Source: Ctena decussata (lineage: Eukaryota; Mollusca; Bivalvia; Lucinida; Lucinidae). Taken from it: a stretch of 64,000 bases of DNA. The stretch's first letter is position 1, and each line of letters starts with the position of its first letter. The stretch lies in the NCBI GenBank assembly GCA_963989385.1, contig OZ022503.1, forward strand, positions 92,390,638-92,454,637, in the 5' to 3' direction. The notes below the pieces were generated by a model that was given only the letters and a program-made list of their open reading frames with translations, made no database searches and had not been told where the DNA came from. Both the position numbers and the translations under genes were made by a program. Of the stretch, positions 31,780 to 43,442 are shown one piece after another.

Positions 31780-34165
31780 AACAAGAGCCATAATCTTGCA
31801 TGAACAATGCATTTATGAAAATTCAGCCCATTAATATGAATAGTTCTGGAGTTATCCCTTTACCTTTAAGGTGAGGTGGGAGTAATTGACAAAACACATG
31901 ATTTTATTCACACTTCCTTATATTGTACATTTTCAGTCCCTCTTTCAGAAAATGTAATAAAAAAGGGGGGTCGCCGATTTCGTTTTCAAGATATCTGACC
32001 TCGAAAACGTCAATTTTTCCACTTTTTCGAGCCGACGTTATAATGGCGTTCTATGGAAAACGCACTTTTTTGCTCGTCACTCTTGGATAAAAACATTCAT
32101 TCTGAGAAAACAAAACACATTTTTTTCTTCAAAAACTAACACAGTATGGCCCAATGATAGAAGTTTACGTTAAAACAATAAAAATAGTAGGTCGCCGACT
32201 TAACTTTCGAGCTAATGTGCATTAAATGCCCAGCTTGCCGTCTCTTTTGACTGAAATGTTAACGTTGTGCATGGTGACGTTAACGTTACTTAACTTTTCG
32301 CGCCACAAATCAGCTATCGCTTTTTGGTAGGCTACCGGAAAATTTGTCTGGGACTTTCATCACTCATGATTGTCATCGTCGGGAAAGTGCAGGATGAAGG
32401 CAGATGATATACTTTTCTCTCAGTCTCTGCATGAGCCGTCTTAACTAACTAGTTTTTAATTAAAAATCGAAAACAGTGCCATTATGCCCTCCCATAAAGT
32501 TGACGCGCACCCGAGTTGACAAATTCTCAGAAGCAACAATTTTAGGACGGGCTTCCACGTGTTATGACATCTGAACAATTCCCTTGTCCACTTGTCGTTT
32601 ATACAGTGTAAGCGAGTCAAGTTTTCTACTTCCTGACCCGACCCAAGAAAGAACCTATAATATTCTGCACAATAACCTAGCGTTCCAATGACTGGACTTT
32701 GGCGACTCTCTCTCTCTAAAAATGATAGGCAGCTTGGATAAACTTTAGTGTCTAGGTGATACAATAAAACGACTCTTTTATATACACTTGAAACAGAAAG
32801 AAGAAAAGAAAGACAGAAAAGTGAAAGAAAGACAAGGAAACAGAAACACCACATTGGTTTTTAGCTTATTGACAGAACAGATCGTTGAACTATCGTATCA
32901 ATGTCGATAAAAATTCTGACGACATTGCATCGACGTTGATACGGCTGTTTAGCGTTGTTCAAATGCTAGGGACAGTCGAAGAATTTTTAATATAACTGAA
33001 ATTTGGCATAACTTTTGCTGATTAGTATTTTAAGTGTGGGTGGTATGAACATGACTGTCTGTGGCTGCTACCGTGTCAACTGTAAAGTGCGTGGTCGAAG
33101 TGTAGACAGTGATCTGACTACTCATTGTACGATTCTGGATTTAATATCACGAGACTTTGTTGTCGTATGAAAAATTTGTAATAAAATTACTGCAACTCAA
33201 CAGCTGCGACCTCCGTCTTATAAACTGATAAGAAACTGTCAGCTATCCCGCAAGTAGTCTTCCGCAAGGAAATTTTCAGTTTCTTCTCTACAGCTCTTTC
33301 TGTTTACTTTAAATTTCATCCAACGCTCAGCCTCCTTGCATTTCGTGAGCAGACCATGTAGTGGTCACAGAAGCGGTTAACGTTGACGCCATCTTGTTTT
33401 TATCAAACGGAGCGTTTGACGTCATTACGTAACGTAGCGACAAAAACTGCCGCACGGCGGCGCTGAATTACTCCCACCTCACCTTAAGGCAATGTCTATT
33501 ATCTATGAAAGAGGAATAACTCTGTCGCTTATAATTTAGGACATTTTGACAATAATCAGAATAATCAATCTACCAAATGCTAATAGCATACCAAATTTCA
33601 GCTCTCTCCGTCAAACGGTTCAAAAGTTGGAAAAATGCCAAAAAACGACAAAGGGCCATAACTTTGTAAAAATATAGGACAATTGAAATTCCAAAATCAC
33701 ATGCACATCTTCAGATCATGATGAAACATTCTGCACAATTTCAAGTCAATCTGATACAAGATGTTGCAGGAGTTGCGGGGATAAGGTCTAAGTCAGCAAG
33801 GGCCGTAACTCCATTAAAAATGGCCGAAACAAAAATCGAAAACCACATGCACATCTTCATATCATAAGAATACAATCTGTAAAATTTCAAATCAATCCGA
33901 TGAAAGATGTAGGAGGAGTTGCAGGGACAAGATTTCGGACGGACGGACTCAGCAAGGGCTGTAACTCCATCAAAAATGGCCGAAACAAAAATCGAAAACC
34001 ACATGCACATCTTCATATCATAAGAATACAATCTGTAAAATTTCAATTCAATCCGATGAAAGACGTAGGAGGAGTTGCGGGGACAAGATTTCGGACGGAC
34101 GGACGGAAGGACGGACGCACACACGGACGGATGAGGGTCATTTCTATAGTCCCCCTCCGCCTACG
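31780..34165 (+). repeat. Family F GTCCG-type repeat, interrupted
   Basis: It starts AACAAGAGCCATAATCTTGC and ends with CGGACGGACGGACGGAAG followed by AGTCCCCCTCCGCCTACGTC. Internal units of about 155 bp (33785-33940 and 33950-34100) repeat GTAACTCCAT-AAAAATGGCC and CACATGCACATCTTCATATC. The left part is split by the TTAA element at 31870-33483. Confidence 0.65.
31870..33483. mobile_element. 1.6-kb TTAA-flanked element (piggyBac-like, non-autonomous)
   Basis: GGTGAGGTGGGAGTAATT at 31870-31887 is perfectly inverted as AATTACTCCCACCTCACC at 33466-33483. TTAA lies just outside both ends (31866-31869, 33484-33487). Removing the element and one TTAA joins GTTATCCCTTTACC to GGCAATGTCTATT, restoring a family F unit. 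TTAA duplication is the mark of piggyBac-type transposition, although the end sequence does not start with the usual CCC. No transposase frame is recognisable inside. Confidence 0.75.
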
Positions 34166-34173
34166 TCGGGTGA

Positions 34174-34265
34174 CAAAGAGTTCCTTCAAGAGCAGACAAC
34201 ACATTCAATAGAAGGACCGTGGGCCCAACTTCGAATTTTAGCCTACTCAAGCTTCAACAGTGACA
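34174..34265 (+). repeat. Family I dispersed repeat, copy 2
   Basis: AGAGTTCCTTCAAGAGCAGA, ACACATTCAATAGAAGGACC and GCCTACTCAAGCTTCAACAG follow the order seen at 27887. Confidence 0.6.
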
Positions 34266-34269
34266 TAAA

Positions 34270-35336
34270 AGTCGTCATTTTATTTAACTGTAGATTTAAA
34301 ATGATTCTGAGACGTGAAGAAACGTGCAATGAGGGTACGGTTTCAAAAATAACGTAAACAAGGCTAGATTTTCATGGCACTTGATTATGGTATCCATTCT
34401 CGTTTTCAAAAAAAATGCAGATATTCTCTACTATCATATTGTCAGGGCAGGCACAATTTACAACATTAAGAACATAGAGAGAAGTAAAGTATCTCCAGCA
34501 GACACACAGCCTTCAAACAGCATTTTATAACGTTGATTCAATGTTTGACGTTTTGTGTTAAGTGGGATTGTATTTGAAAGCACACATATTCAGAAAAGAC
34601 AGCGTATATATCCAGGTTGGTCTTTGCAAGTATTTGACGATCTGATAACATTCTTTATAGACTGAAGCAAAATCAAAAGCAGCCTCTGACATTCTAAGCT
34701 TTACGAAAACAACAAATCATAAAATAAATGCAGATACGGTTGCATCAAAAGCTTTAAAAGTGTGCATGCATAACAAGCAAAGTTGTAAAAATACTCCAAA
34801 CGATCCTTATTATCTTATAATTCACACCCAAAAGGTAATTTATGAACTCCACAACAGTTTACACGTTCATAAACATCTTGTTTTCTGTTGTAAACAGCTT
34901 TCTAACTGGTAAGAATGTTCATTAAACGGGTGTTTATCAGCTAGAGATTCTTTGTTACAGCTGAAAGCTTCTGTATTATTTTATGATGAGAAGCGGCATA
35001 CCTTATGACTGGAGTATGTTGATCAGTCTATTAACGAACACGTAAATAATTTGCTTTATAATAGCGAGTAAGCCACGCCCTGCGCAGTCAGTTTCCCCTA
35101 CTAATCCTTATGCTGCCGAAACCGTGATTTATTCTTCCTCTGCTTACTGAACATTCCAGTCATTATTTGAAGGACGTTTTAGTGTACATTTCATACAATT
35201 TGTATACAGGTTGCAAAGAGTATAGAATAGCAAACGGATTTAAACGGAAGCCAAAGACCTATCTAGCTTACGGCCGGATGGAATGTTTTACAGGGGAAGG
35301 GACATATAGTATTTTCTTAGGCTTTGAGTAGAAACA
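34270..35336. other. Intron sequence, no recognisable gene
   Basis: Part of the first transporter intron. A family D remnant (TTTATAACGTTGATTCAATG) sits near 34524-34565. Otherwise nothing supportable. Confidence 0.45.
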
Positions 35337-35826
35337 AAACAAGAGTGTCATGAGGCCCTGAATTGCTCACCTGAGTAAAAAGATAAATGGTCAAACTAGG
35401 ATCATCATTTGAACAAACCTGATAGTTAAACTGCCAAAATATGAGACATTTGTGAAGCTCAAAAATGACCTTGACCTCTATTGCTAAAAATTTGTTCAAG
35501 TACTAATTTATTTGACTGTGTTTATTACCTTCTGCACCAAAATTTTCTACAAGTTCCATGAACTCTTATATTCAACCAGTTTCCCAATTAAAAGTAACAG
35601 AAAGCAAAGGATCTCTGACAGTTGTAATGTAAATTTGCCTATAAAAATGGGGAAAATGTACTTTCGGTATACTTCTAAATTTTCATTGAAATGTGTTGCT
35701 CTGAACACCCTATAATTGCCGCAAAAATAATTTTTCAATTATAGTACACACAGGCTTAGATTTTTGGTGTTAAAAGCAAGTTAAATTTTTACAATTGAAT
35801 GTATGGAAAATGGGAAAAGTTTTATA

Positions 35827-35932
35827 AAGATGCTTCCCCCGTGCCTCAGCAAGCCACTTTGAATGCATATGTGTACCGTCAATGTACACATTATATATGA
35901 GTGGCAAGCTGAGGCACGGGGTGGGGGGGGGG
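35827..35932. repeat. Family P palindrome
   Basis: TTCCCCCGTGCCTCAGCAAG at the left pairs with AAGCTGAGGCACGGGG at the right. The phrase ATATATGAGTGGCAAGCTGA matches the copy at 22818-22912. Confidence 0.65.
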
Positions 35933-36119
35933 AGAGATAGTCTACAGCTGAAAAACTGAAAAGTGGGTGGGGAAATTAGAACCTTTGTGACTAAAAATAA
36001 AGCTAGCATACTTTTTATTTAGATATAATTGCATACTATGAGTAGCTGCAGTCTTTTACTTCATTTTAAGCATATTTAACAAATACAATTCAGTAGATTA
36101 GAAAAAGCTAAAATATATA

Positions 36120-36743
36120 CCAAACAAAAAAAGAAACGCACATAGTAATATTTTGGTAATTTCTTGGAAATTACAAAGGATTTAAGAAAATAATTCATAT
36201 AGTAATAGAGGTAGACAATCGGACAGTTCAACCCGAAAATTTGATTTAATTGTGTCAATTCAGTACTTTGTGACAATCTGTGAACAAGGCAGGGGTCAGT
36301 TTTCAATGTCACATTTTTCAATAAGAGGTCTGACCTCCCTTGGTTCGTTTGCATGCCGTACATCTTCCGCGCATAGAACTGATGATAGTCCAAAATCAAA
36401 TGCTGAGGAATCGCATTCCATTCTTGACGTAAAGCAGCGACTATTTGCTGACGTGTTTTGAAGTTTAAAACACAAGCAAAACTCACTTACAATATCTAAA
36501 TACACATTTATACTCTACAGTCCATGCAAACAGTAAGCTTGAACAAACGCATGAACATAATTGTCAACGATTTCATCAATGCTTATTTTTCATGCATATG
36601 GAAGGTACAGATACTCGTCTACGCCATGATGAAGTTTATACGAGATTTGATTAGAAATACGCATTTATAGACATTTTTAATCATGCTTTAAAAGGTAAAT
36701 TAAACAGTAAAATCTTACTTTGTGCGTTTCTTTTTTTGTTTGG
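36120..36743 (-). mobile_element. Tc1/mariner-like deletion derivative
   Basis: The ends CCAAACAAAAAAAGAAACGC and GCGTTTCTTTTTTTGTTTGG are perfect inverted repeats, and TA lies outside each (36118-36119, 36744-36745), the Tc1/mariner target site. Inside, on the minus strand, is a short remnant of a transposase C-terminus. At 624 bp it is far below the ~1.3-1.7 kb of complete elements. Confidence 0.75.
36300..36475 (-). pseudogene. Tc1-like transposase C-terminal remnant
   Basis: The minus strand encodes LNFKTRQQIVAALRQEWNAI, then PQHLI, the pattern of the last helices of Tc1-family transposases (residues shortly after the DDE catalytic domain). The reading then degrades. The DDE catalytic residues are absent. 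Confidence 0.6.
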
Positions 36744-38205
36744 TATATGTATTTAGGATGACCGAAAATTTCACTTACCCTTTTTGCAGGAATCAGTAAG
36801 AGTTCGTGTGCAGATGCAATAATTGTTCAAAATCAGTATCAAAACCTCTTTATAATGCATAAATCTACTCGTTAATGCTAAAAGTTTCATTATTGGCTTC
36901 CCAAGAAAGCTGCAGTAATTTGTCGAAAAATGGGCAAGTTTGCATGGAAACTGTCAGAGGTCCTTTGACCTTGCCAAAACATTATCAAAGTCCTTAGCCC
37001 CTGGAGGCTCTCCATGAAATTTGGTTACAATTTGCCTAGTGACTTTTTAGGAGATATTTGAAATTGTCAAAATATGAGAGTCCTGGGTCAAAGGTCAAAA
37101 TATAACCTTAGATGATATTGTAATTTCTGTTATTTCTGTTTTGTAATATGTGTTTATACAAATAAACTATAGTTTAAACCAAAATATAACCTTGACCTCC
37201 TGGAGGCTCTCCATGAAATTTGGTTACAATTTGCCTAGTGAGTTTTAGGAGATATTTGAAATTGTCAAAATATGAGAGTCCTGGGTCAAAGGTCCAAATA
37301 TAACATGAGATGATATTGATATTTCTGTTATTTCTGTTTTGTATATGTGTTTATACAAATAAACTATAGTTTAAACCAAAATATAACCTTGACCTCTTGT
37401 ACTCACTAATCCTTATGTACTCATTAAGGTGACTATATATACCAGAGTTTATGCATAAATCTGTGAAATTTTCCAAGGAATCTTGTGTTCTAACGTCCCC
37501 CGCCCCCTCTACCCCCTTGACTATGCCGCTGAAAAACCCAAGGACATCATTTGAACAATCTTGACAGTAGTATTCGAGTGCTCGATGCTACATACCAAGT
37601 TTCAAGGCCATCGGTAAATTGGCACTAGAGAAGAAGATTTTTAAGGTTTTTACCATATACGGGCGTGGCAGCCATGTTGATCATGTGGCCCAGACCATTT
37701 GCAGAACTTTTTGTTCCCTCGACCCCTGGAGGCTCTATATGATACTTGGTTACAATTGGCTTAGCGGCTTTTGAGGAAATTGTTGGAAATTGTCAAAATA
37801 TGAGAATTCAGGGTCAAAGGCCAAAGAACGTCCTTGACCTCTTGTACTCACGAATCTTTATGTACTCATTAAGATGACTGTATTTACAATTTTTTAGGTC
37901 TAAATCTTCAAAAGTTTCCATGAAATCTTATGTTCTAGCGTTTTCCCATATTTGACCTTCCTGTGACAAAAGGTCATGGTCAACACAAGGTTATCATTTG
38001 AACAATCTTGATAGTACTCAAGTACCCAATGCTACATACCAAGTTTCAAGGCCATATGTCAATTGGTACGGGAGAAAAAGATTTTTACCATATACGGGCG
38101 TGGAAGCAGATTTTCGGATTGTTTTGAAAGAGAAAGACCTAGTTTTTACACATGACGGAAGAGAAAGACCCTTTTTTACGCAAGGGTACTGGCTTACATA
38201 ATTAT

Positions 38206-39689
38206 TTGTAGTTATTTTGGAATAATAAACTTCCTGTATTAATACAGTATGAACAAGTACGACAGGTTTGGATGTGTCATATTTTGTTTAGAATGCAGTT
38301 CGAAGTGTGCACACCTGCCTATTGGATGACACTAATTGTCTTCTGTGGTATCCCAGGGACTGCTGAAAATAAATGAGTCGTAAAATGAGAAAGGCAACGC
38401 GGAGTACATGCGAACAGTGAAACTAAATTCTGGTTGTGTCTCGGCGCAGTCTAACAAAGTCTTCTTTGTTCGTTCTGAGAAATCTACACAACGCAGAGGG
38501 GAGACTCTGCTCCAACTGCATAGAATCAAAGGCTGATCTGACTGACTGCTGTTCATATATTTCTCTTGCTCAACGCTTGGCTCCATTAAAATTCCAACAT
38601 TTAGCTGGCATAAAATGCATCCCTGACTCAGCAAATATAATTTGGTTCATGTTTCTTGCTCTGCATGCACCATTAGATGCAATGTTTTCATTCCTTCGGT
38701 TGCGCATTAGTTCATAACTCTGCAGGACACATGAAAAGTAAAAAAATTATCGTGGGAAAGTCATGTTGGCACTTGGCACTGGTATTATAAAAGCAATCTG
38801 AAAATTTGTTGGACGAGAACAAAAAGGTCTTCCGTTATTGTTATATACTAAGTCCCCGTTATAATAATATGGACATACAGAGTAAATTTTCAAGCATCCT
38901 GTATTACATTGCGTTCCGCTTCACACTTTAAATGCTGGTTGGGTTCACATTACACTGACCGATATAGTAGTCACACAGCTCGCCTGCTTAAAGAAGACTA
39001 AGCTCTAAACCATCCATCCAATTGTTACATAAAAAGGAAGAAAATCTTTGGAAACCATTTTGTACACTCGTACATGTATCTTTATTCTAACTCGGTATCC
39101 CGTGTTATTTCTTTAGAACTGAAGATTTAATGGCAAATGCTACTTTTTGCCTATCTAAGGATCAAAACCTTTGCAGTGCTGCATGGTTCTGAACAATAAT
39201 AACGGTAAATAGCTAATGCTTCAAAAGAAAATAATCACAGACCAAATAAGAAAATCAGTTATCGTAAAAGCAGTTATCTCACACTTATGTAATATGGTGC
39301 TTTGTCTGAGGTAACTGTCATTGGCTTGTGAAATGAGCTTAGTTTTCTGAAGTGACCTGGTAAATGGCTTCATATCATAAAATGTGGTAAATGGCTTCAT
39401 ATCATAAAATGATAGCAGCTGGTAGAGGCAAAGGACAGTAGTGCGCGATAACTCCGCTTAACAACGTAAAAATCAGACTTTTAAGACCTGGGCCCCAGGT
39501 TCACATACCTTAAACTTAAGGACTACCTTAAATTTATGGTAAAAAATTCAAGTATAAATATAAGCTTTCAAAAACAAATTTTATTTTGGTACTATTTTTT
39601 TCTTTTTCTTCTTCTTCTTTTGCGTATATCTTCAACTTTAAGAATGATTGTGAAAGTAAGAAGGAAAATTCTCAGAAATTGACACAATT
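38206..39689. other. Intron sequence, no recognisable gene
   Basis: A short direct repeat AAATGGCTTCATATCATAAA occurs twice at about 39363-39410. A GGGCCCCAGGTTCACATACC stretch near 39489 resembles MITE ends, but I cannot find its partner. No coding segment found. Confidence 0.45.
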
Positions 39690-39990
39690 CAATCCAAGAT
39701 CCAACCCAAGACACCATGTGGGAAAGAGACAACACAAAATTAGTCACCACCAAAGACAACACCAGCGACAGTCATGTGAACAGCCATTTCCCATGTAGGT
39801 AGTCATGCTAGCCTGAACATCACAAACTATATATCAATAACAAACATAGCAACTAACAACACATAAAACAACCAAGAAGAACCAAAACAGAACTGCCGCC
39901 TTGGGACGGCCAGTAATGAAATTACTGGGGGCTTAACCGGTTTGTAGTCGACCAACCCTCGCTCTTTGTTCTGCCTTGGTTAATCAGATA
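39690..39990 (-). repeat. Family H dispersed repeat, copy 2
   Basis: ACCCAAGACACCATGTGGGA, TGAACAGCCATTTCCCATGT and CGACCAACCCTCGCTCTTTG are the reverse of the blocks at 470-790. Confidence 0.55.
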
Positions 39991-40013
39991 CTTAGTTGTT
40001 CAACCCAACAATA

Positions 40014-40046
40014 AAAAAAAAATAATAAAAAAAAAAAAAAAAAAAA
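40014..40046. repeat. A-rich tract
   Basis: Poly-A with two TAA interruptions, following family H. It may be the tail of a retroposon. Confidence 0.8.
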
Positions 40047-40146
40047 ACACCGCCCACACAATAGTCTTACAAAAAGCACCAACCCCGACCATAAGAACAA
40101 ATTATACATAAAAAATTCAACATCTATTTTAACCTATTTTCATTTT

Positions 40147-40260
40147 TTAATGTCAGGGCTAGCCTTAACATAACACAAACCATATATCTAAACAGTCAAA
40201 CAACACATGAAACAACTAAGGAGAACCAAAACAGAAGGGGTGCCTTGGGACGGCCAGCAA
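40147..40260 (-). repeat. Family H dispersed repeat, partial copy 3
   Basis: CAGGGCTAGCCTTAACATAA, AACAACACATGAAACAACTA and CCTTGGGACGGCCAGCAATG match the nearby copy 2. It is truncated. Confidence 0.5.
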
Positions 40261-40910
40261 TGGGGTGGGGTGGGGATAAAAATTGATTTCCTTATTTGAT
40301 TCGAGCTTATTTTCGGGGAGTAAATGTATACCGAGTATAGCTCCCCTCCCCTCTTTAGTAATTTCTAATCTTTTCGAGGCACTGTTTCTATAGTTGCTTG
40401 TTGTGACCGCTTTTCTGTAGTCTTAAAAATTGTTTGTTGTCTTTTTGCTATCTTTCACTCTGATGCAGTTTTACGTATATAATTAAATTTGATTACATCA
40501 GTTGTTGATCATCGCCCTTGTACTTGTTCTATGGTGCTGCATCAGAATTCAGCTGCTGCTTTACTTTCTTTATTGTTTTCATCTGATTTGAAGGTAACTG
40601 CATTTTGGGTAGAGCTTATGTTCCATCTGGTGCCAAGGGAAAAGGAAGGCTGTGATTGTTATTGTCACCTTCTCATGGCTGTGTTATACGTTACAGAAAG
40701 AAATAATTATACAACCCCGTTTAACCCCCAGATTACTTTAACGTTTTAACTCAAAAACCAACATGTAGGATTTTTTTTAATTACGGATATCTAAAATTCC
40801 ATAATTTCACATTATCTTGGTAAATTCATTATCCAAAGTCCACGGTTTCATAGTAATGGACATAAACCCATTCAAACAATCCAGACCTGCTACGTCATTT
40901 GTATAATCTG

Positions 40911-40924
40911 TCTGTCTGTCTGTC

Positions 40925-40959
<35 letters not shown>
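40911..40959. repeat. TCTG/(CT)n microsatellite
   Basis: TCTG tetranucleotides grade into CT dinucleotides. The poly Arg-Glu frame on the complement is an artefact. Confidence 0.9.
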
Positions 40960-41040
40960 GCTGTTTTGAGGTGTTTGAACTGAAGGATAGAAGCAGTTCT
41001 TCTCAACAATATGCTGGCTGACGGAATACACTACAAACAT

Positions 41041-42199
41041 ATGAAGGCTGAGGTCTTTATTAACCAGTATGTATTCTCGATGACTATATAGTTATATCTA
41101 CCTGTTAAATAGCGAATTCTAAAGCCACCACTGTGTATTTTTATTTGTTGGAACTTTTGACTGATCGGTGCTATAATGATTCTGGAAGGTCTGCGCGTAA
41201 TTAACAACTGAGAAATTACATGATTGGATTGAAGTCTCAGTTTGAATACTGCTGACTTACTCCTGTTATTATTCTATTTCTTTTTCTACAAATATTAAAC
41301 GTTTCATTGATGGAGCATGACAGACTAGAGTAGGTTTTGAGGGCGAATTGTTATATCCGTTAGAAACCAATTATTTCTCTGCAGGTTGGCGAAATATAGT
41401 TCCCGAAATATGCTGAGAAAAATATCGTTTGATGTATTAAACTCGGAGGAAGAGTTTACAAGCAACACTGCAAACAAGAATCTTTGTTCTCTTTAACAAT
41501 AAGACCCACCGAGCTGCGGTTTTGTCGTTATAAACAAGGCAAGTTTAACACACGTCATAAAAATTATATTAAGGCGTTGTCGTACCGCATGCATGCTGAC
41601 AGTCGACAAGTTAGCTTCCCACTTCAGCTGCATATCTCGAGTCAAATGATGGCATCCTCCTAAATTTGCTTAAGAAGGGTGGCGCCTTCGGTTAACCTGT
41701 TTATCTTTGTTTTGGTTTTGGATTCCTTTAAGCTCTAAACTTTGTTTCAAATGTTTTGGAAGATTTTATTTTACTCAGACTGAGGACAACTCTCTCATTG
41801 TATTTCCTCTTTGTTTGAGTGATCTGTTATGGAAAATATACTATAACATTTAGTAAATGTTTGAATCTCACTTCTTTTCTTCGATGGTTATAATGGTTTG
41901 TTGTGTATGTGCTCTTCTAAGTAATCTTCAGTTATATTTTCGCTTTATGCTTGTATCTGTTTTTATTATTCTGCGTTAGACATTATAGAATATACAAAGG
42001 CACAAACACACTTCTACACTTGCGGCGCTTTTTATGTCCTTTTCCGTTTCACATTTCTTTTACAGGTGTGTTCATAATTCTATGTATCACCATGCAGGGA
42101 CACAGCATAAAACAACACTGTATATATCAACGTTGTTTCAATGTTATGTGTCAACTAAGTACTCTCTACACAACTTTATCTATCACTTTTTATTTCCAG
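41041..42199. other. End of transporter intron 1
   Basis: No gene or clear element, except a decayed family D-like stretch (CAGGGACACAGCATAAAACA ... CAATGTTATGTGTC) at about 42093-42152. The last bases, TTTTTATTTCCAG, form the acceptor for exon 2. Confidence 0.5.
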
Positions 42200-42331
42200 G
42201 GGCTTTTATCATTCCATATTTTACCGTGCTAGTTCTCGGGGCACTGCCAGTATTCTTCATGGAACTTTGTCTTGGTCAGTTCCACAGAGAGGGACCAATT
42301 ACTGTCTGGAAAATTGCACCAATATTTAAAG
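42200..42331 (+). CDS. SLC6 monoamine transporter, exon 2 (TM2)
   Basis: A 132-bp exon, phase 1 at both ends, completes G124 and encodes 125-167: [31 protein letters not shown] and [12 protein letters not shown]. It joins exon 1 to give the family signature NGGG-AF-IPY. Y130 corresponds to the chloride-site tyrosine of human SERT (Y121). The ELCLGQ turn after TM2 is typical of the family. The acceptor is TATTTCCAG and the donor GTAGGT. Confidence 0.92.
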
Positions 42332-42374
42332 GTAGGTTATATTGAAAAAGTGATAGCATTTAAAACTTACTTCT

Positions 42375-42480
42375 CAGCAGGCACACAAGGTTGAATCAAC
42401 CTTGATGCAACCTAGATTTAACGTCGTGACGTTGAATCAAGGTTGAATCAAGGTTGATTCAACCTTGTGTGCTAAATGGG
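42375..42480. repeat. Family D palindromic element
   Basis: AGCAGGCACACAAGGTTGAA and TTCAACCTTGTGTGCTAAAT ends around ACGTCGTGACGT. It begins 44 bp after transporter exon 2. Confidence 0.75.
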
Positions 42481-42560
42481 TTAATATGAGAAATTGTACA
42501 TTTTGACATGCCCGACATTGACGCTTGAAAAGAATTCTGCCTTCAGCAAGATCATTTCAA

Positions 42561-42786
42561 ACCCAGACCGCTCGCTTAGCAGACCAGCGCTTAACCCACT
42601 GAGCTACTGGAACTCCGCGTTGATGCGAACAAAACTATTCGGATCAAATTTGCAAAGTCGTACATGCTGATCCGAATGTTGACAGTGGGCTCCATTGCAT
42701 TCAGCCTTTCAGTATCACAATTTCATCCGTTTGATATGACTGAAATACTGCTGAAAGGGTCATTAAACTGTATGTCATCCATCCGT
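42561..42786. repeat. Rearranged tRNA-derived SINE
   Basis: The left part (42561-42617) is a tRNA head in reverse (CAGCGCTTAACCCACTGAGC). The right part (42686-42786) is the SINE body in forward orientation (TCCATTGCATTCAGCCTTTC, GATATGACTGAAATACTGCT). Head and body point in opposite directions, unlike the copy at 59410. Confidence 0.55.
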
Positions 42787-43334
42787 GTTCACACCAAACA
42801 ATTTTAGTTTAGTTCCTCAATTTTCTCAGATGCAAAAAGCAAAGACTCTGGTCAGTCTGAGTAGCTATGCAAAGTCTAGTCTGAGTTTTCACCGTTCGTA
42901 TATGTTATAGCCAGTTTAGTTCATCTTTTCTCGTGCCGTGGCTTATATAACGAACAGCAGTTTATTAAACACTGCACCAGGAAAAAATACGCAAATTCGT
43001 GTTGATTTCTGAAAGTTTTTGGTTTATTTCCAAGACCTTCATGCGTTATCTTGCTTAGACAAAATCTCTTCACATAATCATTCGCGATTTATAATGATAG
43101 TTGCAACATAAACCTAAGAATTTATCAAATCAATGAGCCAAGTCGTGACAAAATCTGTATTAAAGCGTATGTGAACTACGCATGCGCTAACACACACAGT
43201 GGGCATGAGCCATTCGCAAAGCGGGCATGAGGCATCCGTAGTATGCCCACGGCATCATTCCAATATTGAGGCGTGTACGGAAAAAGGTTTAAATAAGTTG
43301 GAAATAATAAGATTCTTCAGAAGTAAATAATATA

Positions 43335-43442
43335 TCCAGCAGGCACATAAAGTTGAACCAACCTTGATTCAACCTTGATTCAACGTCAAGACGTTGAATC
43401 AATGCAGATTCAAGGTTGATCCAACCTTGTGTGCCTGCCGGG
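43335..43442. repeat. Family D palindromic element
   Basis: CCAGCAGGCACATAAAGTTG and CCAACCTTGTGTGCCTGCCG ends around ACGTCAAGACGTTG. Confidence 0.75.

Larger units (their letters stand above)
35337..38200 (+). repeat. Family F GCTCACCTGAG-type repeat with nested insertions
   Basis: It starts AACAAGAGTGTCATGAGG followed by ATTGCTCACCTGAG. Further on it carries ATGAAATTTGGTTACAATTT, TGTCAAAATATGAGAGTCCTGG and GTTTCAAGGCCAT units in tandem (one ~205-bp unit at about 36996-37195 and again to 37402, with diverged copies at 37560 and 37990). Phrases such as TACATACCAAGTTTCAAGGC recur in the 58.9-63 kb block. Family P and Tc1-like elements lie inside. Confidence 0.6.

Noticed and set aside
32456..32854. 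132-residue frame (leucine/phenylalanine-rich)
   Set aside because: It lies inside the TTAA element, has no family motif and has low-complexity hydrophobic composition.
36076..36486. Complete transposase gene
   Set aside because: Only a short C-terminal stretch matches the Tc1 pattern. The DDE core is absent and the rest of the frame is unrelated.
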